Assembly (NCBI GenBank): GCA_025094145.1
Contig: JALLLS010000015.1
Span: 62,001-126,000 of the forward strand
Length of the DNA: 64,000 nucleotides
Source of the DNA: Spinellus fusiger
Lineage: Eukaryota > Mucoromycota > Mucoromycetes > Mucorales > Phycomycetaceae
Direction of reading: 5' to 3'
The notes beneath the pieces are model-generated. The model was given only the letters and a program-made list of their open reading frames with translations. It was not told the DNA's origin and ran no database searches. Each line of letters begins with the position of its first letter. The stretch's first letter is position 1. Made by a program: the position numbers and the translations under genes. Positions 36,601-46,526 of the stretch are shown in pieces.

Positions 36601-37602
36601 GACCTAATTAGTCTGCTGCATTATGAAGTAGACTTCAATGGTACAACAAAATAGTAGCCAGCCTGGTACTGAGATGAAACACTACTGTAGTACACATCTT
36701 ATCTTTACAAATAAGGCAAGTGGAAGAGTACAGACACATAATGAGAGACAGACCGACAGACCGACTGACAGACCGACAGACCGACAGACCGACTGACAGA
36801 CAGACAGACTGACCGACAGAGAAAGAAGAGGAAATAACTCACATGAGGTCAGATCCATCGATCATTTCTGTCTATACCCAGTGTGTCAAAAGGGTTGATG
36901 TTCAGTCATCCATTGAAACCCAGACAAGGCCTTACACAGACAAATGAATGAATGGCTTTGTTTCTGTAAAAGTAATGTTGTGCAAAAGCCCACCCACCAT
37001 TAGTCCTGCCCTGGCTGTCTTTCTAAGAAGTGTGTTTGTTTAGTGGTAGTGGATGTGCATTAGCCAATAGTGAAGTGGAGAGAGGGTGGATTGGAGAGGG
37101 TGGAGAGTGGTGTAGGATAAGACAAGTACTAATTGCCTGCCTACCTGCCTACTTGCCTGCCTACCTGCCTACTTGCTTGCCCACCCTCTCTTCTCTCTCT
37201 CCACTCCACTCCACCCTCTCTCCACTTCACTCCACTATTCAGGCAGGAATCAAAATTCATCTCCGTCATATCCAAAGAATGGCTCTAGTTTCACTCATAA
37301 CAGAGATAGAATATAAGCTTTGGCCTTTTGTCGCCCAATGATATTCCTAGTCCGCCTTCATTGGTACCACTTGTGTGACCATGCATGAATCTTTCTAGTA
37401 TATATAGACTTGACTTTTTCTCCATTTTCAAGCACTTCTTTATTATCTCCTGCCATTCCCCCTCCTCTATTCTCTGATCAGATTCGAGTGGCTTTATCAT
37501 AGACACACACACACTCTCTCTCTGCATTCGTGGATATTTTCTGGATTGATTCGAATCAACAACAACAACAACAGCAACAGCAACAGCAATAAGAGTAACA
37601 AC
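33626..37602. other. Long intergenic region; a few unresolved short ORFs
   Basis: About 4 kb with no gene I can support. Three places look faintly coding: 34501-34670 (+), where MTVDSEKQDP... could be spliced to VYNVHVIHICGGLDKAIP; 36095-36600 (-), with fragments such as EAYTWYSEAIEELEKERTGY preceded by a CTAAC...TTTTAG acceptor-like sequence; and 35970-36075 (-). None gives a full gene model or a known motif. Repeats: a TGCCTATTCCAG tandem (about 34990-35040), ACAAT repeats (about 35905-35965), a GACCGACA array (about 36748-36822) and CCTGCCTA repeats (about 37134-37178). Confidence 0.4.
36748..36822. repeat. GACCGACA / GACAGACT minisatellite
   Basis: About nine tandem 8-bp units (GACCGACA and GACTGACA variants). 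Intergenic, about 0.8 kb upstream of the Sfp1-like gene. Confidence 0.85.
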
Positions 37603-39022
37603 ATGCCTGCTCCCATTGATTACTTGACCATCCGCAATGTGAGCACACACACCCTCCCGAAGCTTGACATTAACGTAGAGTAAGTCTTGTTGACAGTTTT
37701 CCCTAGTGTGGTACTCATGCCCATGACTACTTGAGCAGTCCCTATGAGTTTCAGCCCTACCAGCCACAGAGCAGTAGCAACAAGGATGCCTTTGAATCGC
37801 GTGAACTCGAGGCTTCTTTTTGTCGTGACTTTGCTTGTTGTGGTCTTATTCTGAATGATCTTCATGATCTTCTCCAGCATTATGAAGAATGTCATGTGCG
37901 ATTAGAAGAGGATGATGTCAGTGATTATGAGGAAGACAATGAATGCTGGTCTCCCAGTCTTTCTTTCTGCTCTTCAACAGACACCTCTCCGCCCAACAGT
38001 CCTCTGAGTGAGGACTTTGCTCTTCCCAAGATCAACTTTATCAAGAAGAAGGCAGCAGCCTATCTATCTGACCTTTACAATGCAAGCACTGCCTCTCCTG
38101 CCTCTCTGATGGGTGTTCTTTCTTCTTCTGATGTTTCTGATGCTTCTGATGCTGATGCTTTTGATGCTTCTTTTAATGCTTCTTCTTTTGATGCTTCCTC
38201 CTCCTCCTGTGAACATGACGCTGCATTTCAAATGACAGAGCAAGAACACACTCCCTCTGAAAATCCCTCTGAAAAGTCCCAAGGCAAAAAGCGCTCTTAC
38301 CAACAATTGATGGAATCACAAAATACCATTTCAGGTGTCATTTCAGGTGTCATGCCAAGTGCTATGGATCTATTGACCCAGTCAGCAGCAAAAAAGGTGG
38401 TCTATGCAGGTCACCCTTCCATGGGCATGTCAGAAACACCTGCTTCCATGATGACAGATGAGGAGTTCTTGGCTCAGGCAGGCGTCTTATTAGCCACAAC
38501 CCATCCAGGTAAGCAGTGTTCTTCATTGTTCAGAACTTCCCTCCCCTCCCTCATGACAGACACTGGACTATGAAATAACATGTCCCCTCCCTTTTCTGTT
38601 GGTTAGGTGTCAATGTAGACAAGCCCTACAAGTGTCCTGTTCTTGGCTGTGACAAGGCCTACAAGAACCCCAACGGTCTGAAATACCACAACCAACATGG
38701 CCATTGCAACCTCATCTCGGATGAAAACGAGAACATTGCCTCAAAACCCTACCAATGCACCATTGGTGACTGTGGAAAGCGCTATAAAAACCTAAATGGT
38801 CTCAAGTATCATATCGAACACTCCCACATGACTGCACTCAACCACACCTTGGCAACTTTTGGCTCTACTCTCTTCCACGCCTCGTCTTCTCTGACATCAC
38901 TTGATCCACATGAAACTGAATTTTCGCTTGAACACGCCATCCCCCCTCTGCTCTCCCTGCAAGAAATAGACACAAACTACACCTCACTGCCAATGACAAC
39001 ACTCCATCCTTTGCTCTTTTGA
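37603..39022 (+). CDS. Sfp1/JAZF1-type C2H2 zinc-finger transcription factor
   Basis: Three exons (37603-37638, 37707-38508, 38607-39022) give 417 residues. Near the N-terminus (about 51-76) is the split finger CRDFACCG.ILNDLHDLLQHYEECH typical of Sfp1 and JAZF1. An acidic and Ser/Asp/Ala-rich middle follows, including an SDASDADAFDAS repeat. The C-terminus has paired fingers (about 287-312 and 331-359) with the diagnostic YK(N)xNGLKYH sequence, KCPVLGCDKAYKNPNGLKYHNQHGHC-like and CTIGDCGKRYKNLNGLKYHIEHSH-like. Yeast Sfp1 drives ribosome-biogenesis genes in response to nutrients. A similar role is inferred. The small first exon (12 codons) is chosen because its GTGAGC donor and the CCCTAG acceptor keep the frame. 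It could instead start elsewhere. A CAACAACAG-rich leader precedes the ATG. Confidence 0.87.
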
Positions 39023-42000
39023 AAGAAAAGGGTCCCTGTGCTCTTCTGTCTGTATGTCTGTCTGTCTTTCCTACTCTTGCACCATTAGACAGGTGGAAGG
39101 GTGCTCTGTCTTTGTCTTCTTCATGGGAAAGCAGTCCCTCCTTCCTTGCGCCTTCCCAAGAAGAGAAAAGAAAGACAGAAAGACAGAAAGAAAAAAGGGG
39201 GACTTTTTGATCTACTTGTTGTTGTTGTTTCTAGTATAGCCATTTGTTTGTTGCTGTTTGTTTATTTGTTTATTTGTTTATTTGTTTGGATGTTTGGTTA
39301 TTTGTTTATTTTGTAAATATAAAGATATATATAAAAGATACATATAAAAGATACATATAAATACATCTCAACCCATTGTTGTTGATCTTTGAGATCTATA
39401 AGAAAGGCATGGCAATGTCGGATACTGTTTGTATTTCTTCATCGTCAAGGCAAAAGATGATCATCAGAAAACAGTCTACACACAACGCACTCTTTGCTAT
39501 AGGAACAGTGACTCCCATACACCATGTCTCTTTTCTCGTCCTGTGGGTTAACATCGTAGGCCTATGCGAATCAATAGACAGATAACACTAACAAAAGAAA
39601 ACCATGCTAGCCAATGTGCCGTTGCTCAATGGGTGATTCCATGGAGAATGAGTTCATCAACACTGTGTGGTTATTATGCACTCTCTCTAGGGGTGGCTCT
39701 GTCTTTATGAATGCCATGGACAACAATTGAATGGAGACTCATTCTATTCACTAGGGACCATTGCAAAGAACTGTTATCAGTACACACAGCTCACAACCAC
39801 TCTGTTACGCCACAGCAAAGTCATTCTCGTGAGTGACATTGGGTTCCTACTTTATTCAACTACGCTCGTCCTAGGTCGACATGCTTTTTGACCGCCCTTC
39901 ACCTCTTTTCGATCGGTGCAACATGACTTTTTATATTCTTCTTTTTCTTTTGCTTTGCTATCTCTTGGTCGTCTTTGTCTTGTGTGCATCGGCTGTTCTT
40001 CCATCGTCGCTCTGTCCTCTGTAATACGGACACTAAAGAGAAAGAGTGAAAAGAATCGTAAAGCAAGACACATCCATAGCCACAGTAGGCCATGGTTGAG
40101 AGTAAGAAATAGACACAGTGGACTCCACATGACGATAGGTAACTTGCACCCAATCGTTTGACAGTTCACTATCAAAATGAGCCAATAATCTCTCAGCATA
40201 AATGTCACAGTAAATCAAGAGAAGCATGGCCACGGGTGGAGTTGTAGCCTTTTGAAGAACAGTGTCACTTGTAATTATTATTCTTTCTCTTCAAGAACTA
40301 GGCTGTTTTGATGTCATGCATAAGAGAAAAGGGTAGATAGCATAAAGTACATGCACTCATCTATGAAAGGCAAAGGTGCATTGAGAGGACTTGCTGTTAC
40401 TCAACCCTCTGAGTGTAGAGAGTTCTCTATAAAAGAATGACGACTGAGAGTCTACCTTTTTTTATTATCTTTTTTTATTTTATTTTTATTTTTATTTTTA
40501 TTTTTATTATCTTTTTTTATTTTTTTTGGTGGCACGCATACAAAGTTTAATTGCTGTTGTGTACTTTATGCTTATGACCGCAGTTTTTATTTTCTTGGCA
40601 AGATTTCCATGATTAGAATGGGACACCCTAATGCTGTAAGACACGGGTTTATTACACCAAGATGTACACATATCAGGAGTTCAAGTACAACAACCCTGGG
40701 TTGCGCCAAAGTACGTACAGGTGTCTGGGGTGCATTTCCATGAAAGGGCAACATGCAGCCAGTGTCCATGTGAACTGCTCTCCACTTTACAGCGAATGGC
40801 AGTCGTGGAACTAGGCCAAGGTGTGTTTTAGACTTTTTGTTTTGAAATCAATGACTGTATTTGAACAGCAAGGGTGACGACTCTTTAGCCTCTACACATG
40901 GTTTTTATTTATTTATTTATTTAGATTTATAATATACATAATAAACTGTTAAGAAATAGCATCATCAACCAACATCCTATCAGTAGAAAAGAGAAAAAGA
41001 GCATTGTCCTTTTTTCTTTTTTAATAATAAGAATATACATAAAAATATATAAATAAGACTAGCTTCGACTCTTACACTTGCTGTTCACATTGCTATTATG
41101 ATGACAATGCCCATGGTTCTGTTTATTCTTATACTTATGCCCATGGTTCTGCCATGGATAAAGACATAGGCAAATGATAGCTAATATGTTCCTACTGATG
41201 CATGTTACTTGGATAGCCTTTTATGACTTAGTGTATCCAACGACAAGAGCATACAGGAAAAAGAAAAAGAAAAAACAAGAGCTCAAACCAATAAAGTCTA
41301 AAGTTACATTATACGACTGGACTCCGCTTTTTATGGTTCACAGCATTTATTCTTTTGAGGGTACCAGAACAAGGCAATAGAAAGAACATCTCTGATGATG
41401 CCGATTTCTCTCTATTTAAAACCACTGTTTACGAATGATAATAGAATCAACACTCCACCTACAGTCTATAACGAATTATCTCGAATTATCTGATAAATAG
41501 AAGTGACTGATCCTTTAATAAGCAATTTCCTATTCACTTTTAACAGTAGACATACAAAAGGAGAACAGATGGAAGATATACATAAAGACTATTCAAACTT
41601 CTAATTATAATTCACTCATTCAATTCCTCAATTCCTCACTTCATTAGCAGACTAATGATCGAGTCAGTTTTCTATCCATTCATTCTTTACAGTCTTTAAT
41701 GTCCTTCCATCTCAATCACCCATACATCTACTCATCTACTTATATGCTTTCTCTGTGGGTCAATGGGCTATTCAAAAGTACACATACTATGAAAAGAGAT
41801 CCTAGCAAGATTACAATGAAATAGTAAATACACTGATCTTTGTAATATCTAATGCCAGTTATAACGCCACATCTTTTCACTAGTATTGCCATAGACTCTT
41901 GTCTCACAGTGAAAGCCTTTAAAATAAAATGAAAGTGGGTAATACTCTAGTTTCATTTTAGTCATCTACAATAAGCTTGTGGACCCGACTCATTCATTCT

Positions 42001-42309
42001 AACCGTAAAGTTTGTGCATTCCTCATTAGTATTCTCTCCCAGTAGTGCATTCAATAAAGTTCGGGTAAATGTTGTGATCAAGTTAGTTTATTATTGCAAC
42101 TATTTGTTTCCATAGTATCCAACCGTCTTGTAGCCTGGTATAGTCATCATTAAGCTTTCTACAGGCACACTCCATTAAATTGAGTACCTTTGAATATAAA
42201 TATCAGGACGAAATATTTAGAATATGTTCAACATTAAATAAACTACTCCACATTTGATATAAAAGCCTTAAACTTAAGCATACCAAAGATCAACATCTTT
42301 AATTATTGG
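39023..42309. other. Intergenic region with possible unresolved small gene
   Basis: About 3.3 kb. The first part is the 3' end of the Sfp1-like gene with TTTATTTG repeats (about 39247-39300). At 39.4-40.3 kb the minus strand shows stretches that read like protein, such as TPPVAMLLLIYCDIYAERLLAHFDSEL (about 40230-40070) and KETWCMGVTVPIAKSALCVDC (about 39545-39480). I could not join them into one model or recognise a family. The rest is AT-rich with TTTTA repeats (about 40460-40530). Confidence 0.4.
40033..40260 (-). CDS. Possible exon of an unrecognised gene
   Basis: The frame is open from about 40260 to the TAG at 40033. It reads ATTPPVAMLLLIYCDIYAERL, then HFDSELSNDWVQVTYRHVES and SYSQPWPTVAMD, which has the look of a real, mixed-composition protein. 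A GT donor after VAMD and the TTTCTCTTTAG acceptor at about 40032 would lead into CPYYRGQSDDGR. The 5' end is not resolved. No family recognised. It may be chance. Confidence 0.25.
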   Translation of the reverse strand, partial: VLQKATTPPVAMLLLIYCDIYAERLLAHFDSELSNDWVQVTYRHVESTVSISYSQPWPTVAMDVSCFTILFTLSL

Positions 42310-42720
42310 GAACAGAATAATAATAATACAGTTAATATTTCGTATGGTCTCCTTCGGCATCAATGACTGTCTGGTATCTATCTGTCATACTTTGAATTTA
42401 TTGTTGTGCAAGTTCAATACCAACTCTCTCACCCACTCCTCTGTAAGTAAAGCCTTCAAACATTCAATATTGGTAATAGATGCCCTTCCTTTTTCAATTC
42501 ATCTTTCAAAGGCCCACCAGACATATTCCAGGTGTCTAAGGCTCCTTTCATTCACTGTTTTAGGGGTTTCCATGACTCCCCAAATGTAATAATGATCTAT
42601 ATTCTTTGATGTTCCTGATACTATTCTGAACTGTTGGGCCTTACTACAACTACTTTTGCAGTGACAGTCAACCTTAATCATGTTTTCAACTGGTAATAAA
42701 TGCCCCATCACCTTCTATCT
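42310..42720 (-). pseudogene. Tc1/mariner transposase C-terminal relic
   Basis: Minus-strand reading gives VMGHLLPVEN..., then LEYVWWAFER-stop-IEKGRASITNIECLKALLTEEW, and ends QIDTRQSLMPKE/...VIDAEGD.TKY in the neighbouring frame. This is the C-terminal part of a Tc1/mariner transposase (IEHVW..L..RI, then a TDRYQAVIDAEGDHTKY-type tail). Stops and frameshifts show it is dead. It differs in sequence from the copy at 60-61.4 kb, so a separate family member. Confidence 0.6.
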
Positions 42721-43816
42721 TCTGCTTTGTTATATTCTCCACAAATGTGAGCTTCTGAAAATGTATCTGACATGTTGTGTTGGCTTGGCACTATTTGGAA
42801 AGAAGAGCTTTATGCAAAGATAAAGATATTATTTTTATTATATTTTCGGCAAGTGTTAAATTCAAGTGAGTGTGTGGCTGTACAAGTACTCCATTGCTTA
42901 AGAAAAAAAAAGTTACAGATTCTATTTTGCTCTTCTATTCTCATTACTATTCTTTAGTGAGCCTATGGAATAAAACAAAAAGAACATTGGGGTCATGTAT
43001 AAGGAATAGAATAGAACAGATGAGCTCTCTATTCAACCAATGGACTTATGGGTGCAAGCATAAAGTCAAAGACAGGGTCGAATTCTTCAAGTTAACAACA
43101 ATAAAACAACAACAGGTAACGATCATAATTCAGAAGATCTTATGTTTTGTCTTAAACATGTGTGTGTGTGTGTATGCGTGTGTGTGCGTGTGCGTGTTTT
43201 AAATCATCTAATCATGATACATATTTTTTAAAATATATATTGAAACATTGTTTAGAAATGCTACCAATTGTAGTTCAATTGACCCTGTGTAGAAAGGTAG
43301 TGCTTGCCATTGAATAAATACATAACACTTATATACTATGTTTATACACAACACTAAAGCCAAGTGTATAAGAATGAGGTTCCCTATGTTCTTTATTAGA
43401 GAACAGAGATGGACTGGTTCTTAACCTATAGTATAATGTTGCCCACTTTACTATAAATGTTTGCGTCAGAGAGAACGAATATGAGCACACTCTTTAATGG
43501 AAGCAATCGTGTCACGGATGATTTTATTTTTATTTTTTAAGCCTAATTAATTTCAATCCCCATAACTGATATCAGTAGATAAAGAAGCAGTCTTGGGCAG
43601 GATGAATACTTTGAATTTATACTAGAGTAATGTTAAAGAGCTGTAGAGTAGACTGTAATGAATTCACAAACACAATTCATTTATTAGTCACTAGTCCTTG
43701 CCTATTGCTTTCACTTGTATTCTAAGCAAAATGGAGTGAGATAATACACGCAGTTGATTCGTACAATTTCTCTTTTAATCTAGGCATCGAGACACATTTT
43801 TGTAAAAGATTCTTTC
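42721..43816. other. AT-rich intergenic region
   Basis: About 1.1 kb with a TGTGTG/GCGTGTG repeat (about 43160-43197). No supported gene. Ends at the TIR of the next element. Confidence 0.5.
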
Positions 43817-45063
43817 TACACACCAGGAGATTTTTCTGGCCTTTAAGCGATGATATCTTCGCCTTTTAAAATCGAAGACTTCTTGCCTTTTATGGAACTT
43901 CATTTAAAACGAAAGGTTTGCGGATATCAAAAATAATATTTCTTTTTGTGGATACCTCAATATCAAATTATACTATTAGTAAAATATATTGTTTATGAAT
44001 AAAATTGTTTATTATAATAGTATAGATAATACTATAGTATGACTATAGCTACTGCCCAAGTGAATTCCATCATAGCAATAGAATCTATACCTAAAGGCCC
44101 TGTGCTTTATCCTTGGGAGATAGATAACTATGCTCAGGAGTATACCCTAGACATTATTGACCTTGTAGAAGACCACCTAAGACTGACTTGAGAGCCTTTG
44201 CTTAATAACAATACAATAAGTGTCTTGTGGATTACAATGAGCTCAAGCCTAGACGAAGACACTGCTTACTTTTTCATCACTAGACTAGTCTTTGGTAGTG
44301 TCTATCACCTCTTTCTATTGTTTCTCTTTGTTAATAATGGCACATTACCTTGCTCAGTTATGCTCATCTTGACTAGTACTTGAGTGTTAAGTTGTATGTG
44401 CAATGTGTGAAATAACAAAGGGAGGGGAATATCAAAACAAATTATTCTTCTTTATTCTGGTGAGGTATACACTAGTCTCCACTCATCAAATTCAAAGTCA
44501 AATTCACGTCAAATCTACAAGTCAAACAATTCACACTCTATTTGCCTTGTCGGCCTAGTCAATAAAGAATACAAAAAAAAAACTCTATTTGCCTTGAGCC
44601 TAAAGCCCAGTATTAGAAACAATACCCTGTTATCATCAAGTACTATTGTTAATAACAGTTACAATAACATAGTTGTTGAAGTGATTATGAATATTGAGTC
44701 AATAAATGAATACAATGTTCCTAACATAAGTGAGTTTGGTTCTATTTTATGGACAATGACCACTAGAGTTAATTTAGTGTGTTCTATAGTAAATCTTTCT
44801 TAAGCAGTGTCATACTGCAAATACTGTGGGCTTAAGAATAACACATTATGTTAAGAAAATAATATCAGTGATTGAGTTGCAATGTCAGGTTTACTTCTTC
44901 CTTTTATCCAACTTTATAGTGCTTAATTACACAGTCCATAGTCAATGCCAAGGCAGACAGACAGCGAAAAGGTTCTTTTTAAACACATTAGCCAACAAAA
45001 CAAATAATATAATTTCATTGTTCATGTATTTCCCTTTATATTCCAAAAATATTCTGTTGCTAT
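43817..45063 (+). mobile_element. TIR element related to 15.2 kb and 59.3 kb copies
   Basis: Starts TACACACCAGGAGATTTTTC (43817) followed by GGCCTTTAAGCGATGATAT. Its 3' end (about 44965-45063) matches the shared terminal region (TTTTTAAACA..TTAGCCAA ... CCCTTTATATTCCAAAAAT) but has lost the final GGTGTGTA. The interior encodes VLYPWEIDNYAQEYTLDIIDLVEDHLRLT (43.97-44.19 kb, in one frame), then scattered ORF pieces up to IESINEYNVP...FGSILWTM (44.69-44.76 kb). These match the 59.3 kb copy. The encoded protein is not recognised. No nuclease motif is seen in this copy. Confidence 0.55.
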
Positions 45064-45559
45064 GAGACAAGAGACACACAGGACCTCGTAAGGCTGGTTA
45101 CTCATACGAAGATTGACAGAAAAGAGAAGGGTGTGGGCTGACAGAAGGCAAACTAATGGTTGTAATAATAATGGCATCTTATGGAAATACAGAAAGAAAA
45201 CAAGTCGAGAATAAGAAACAGTCAGTTGCTCAAGTCCTTAAAGCCTATCTTGTTTATACTCTAGGAAGCTGTTTGGATTAAAGTCTATTTTATTAAGGAT
45301 GTAGACAACTAAAGATTTATACTATTTTAATATTTCTTTATTTTACTATGAATTTGTCTAATTTGCTGTTCTCAAGCAATAGATATGATCTTCATAGAAC
45401 ATTCAGGCAGACTGGGAAAGATAGCTGTCCTGTTCCATAGTGTGTATAATCTCGGTTCTGTATTTCAAGGCCATAGAATTCCATAAAGTGATTTTATTGT
45501 AAAAAGGGGCTCTCTCTTCCCTTGAAACATACATAGGACAAGAGGAGGAAACCCATCTC
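45064..45559. other. Intergenic region between element copies
   Basis: About 500 bp with no supported ORF. It may contain the unrecognised, diverged 5' portion of the Fanzor element copy B, whose left terminus was not found. Confidence 0.4.
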
Positions 45560-46526
45560 TAAATTTACTGAGATGTTGTTGTTTTTCATAACTTCTACCC
45601 TCTTTATTTTGTTTGCCTTTGTTTGGCATATAAACCAACAGTTGTGATCTGGTGAGTGTTTGTGTATGTTTATTATGTCTGACATGTTAGTCAGTTTCTA
45701 TTGTATATTCTTTTACTATAATAAACCCAGTGAATACTTTAAAAAGGCATAGGCAAGAAGAAGGTGCTAGTGTGAGGGTAATACGACACACACATAGAGA
45801 GTACATTAATACATCTCGAACTAATTATTTTTACTGTTTTATTATTGAAAAGGGGTATTGGCACCTAGAAGGATTAGAGTATGATCCTACCAAACTGCTA
45901 GTCGTTGCTTATGGCACAGGAATAAAGGTAAAAGATGCTGCCAAGTTCAAAGTTCATCGTGTTGGCTTGACGAGAATTTTATATCAATCATTGAAAAAAG
46001 AGACAGAAAGACGGAGATCTTCTTGTGGTTGATGTTGATGAGTTCCTTACATCGAAAGTAAACATGATTGACCTCTTACCCAATATGAAAAGCTCTTCTA
46101 ACAGTTAGTTTTATTTTTGTTCTCAAGATCTGCTATACTTGTAGCACAGACAGCCTCACTGAGGTATTAATAAATTTCAACAATATCCGCGCTTGCCAAA
46201 GTTGCGGAATTGTTTGGAACAGAGATGTGAATGCATCAAAAAATATCTATACGATTGCAGAAGAGGTTTTGAATGGTCGCCACCGACCAGTTCCATTCTG
46301 TCGAGAAGAATAGATATTTGTATTCATATTTTATATAGCCACATCGAAAGTGGTTTCCTTTGGGATTCAGATATCTACAGGTAAATTTACATGATAATCT
46401 TTATTTGTTTAAAAACTAACATGAATACATCTCACTTTATTTTTGCTCCTTTTCAAATCAATGTCATTTTTAAACAACTGTAGTTCGACTATTTCCTTTT
46501 ATATCCTAAGGACCTCCTGGTGTGTA
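45560..46526 (+). mobile_element. Fanzor-bearing TIR element, copy B (5'-truncated)
   Basis: From about 45560 the sequence matches copy A (reverse strand of 5181-6130) through non-coding leader, coding relic and 3' non-coding end, finishing with CCTGGTGTGTA at 46526. The left inverted repeat is not visible, so the copy is truncated or diverged at its 5' end. The similarity over about 900 bp, with intron and 3' end in the same positions, shows that both derive from one family. Confidence 0.7.
45730..46312 (+). pseudogene. Fanzor (TnpB-like RNA-guided nuclease) C-terminal relic, copy B
   Basis: First frame: RVIRHTHREYINTSRTNY, HLEGLEYDPTKLLVVAYGTG, KVKDAAKFKVHRVGL to KKETERR. A one-base frame change follows, then LVVDVDEFLTSK. 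An intron-like segment lies at 46058-46127 (GTAAAC ... TCTAAC ... CTCAAG). After it, ICYTCS...NIRACQSCGIVWNRDVNASKNIYTIAEEVLNGRHRPVPFCREE ends at a TAG (46312). The two CxxC pairs of the zinc ribbon and the RuvC-III Asp (NRDVNA) are all preserved here. RuvC-I and the N-terminal domains are missing, so the copy cannot encode an active nuclease. Known Fanzor proteins in fungi are often carried by DNA transposons, in agreement with the terminal repeats. Confidence 0.72.

Noticed and set aside
36748..36822. Regular array that could suggest a CRISPR
   Set aside because: Continuous 8-bp tandem units without spacers; an ordinary minisatellite.
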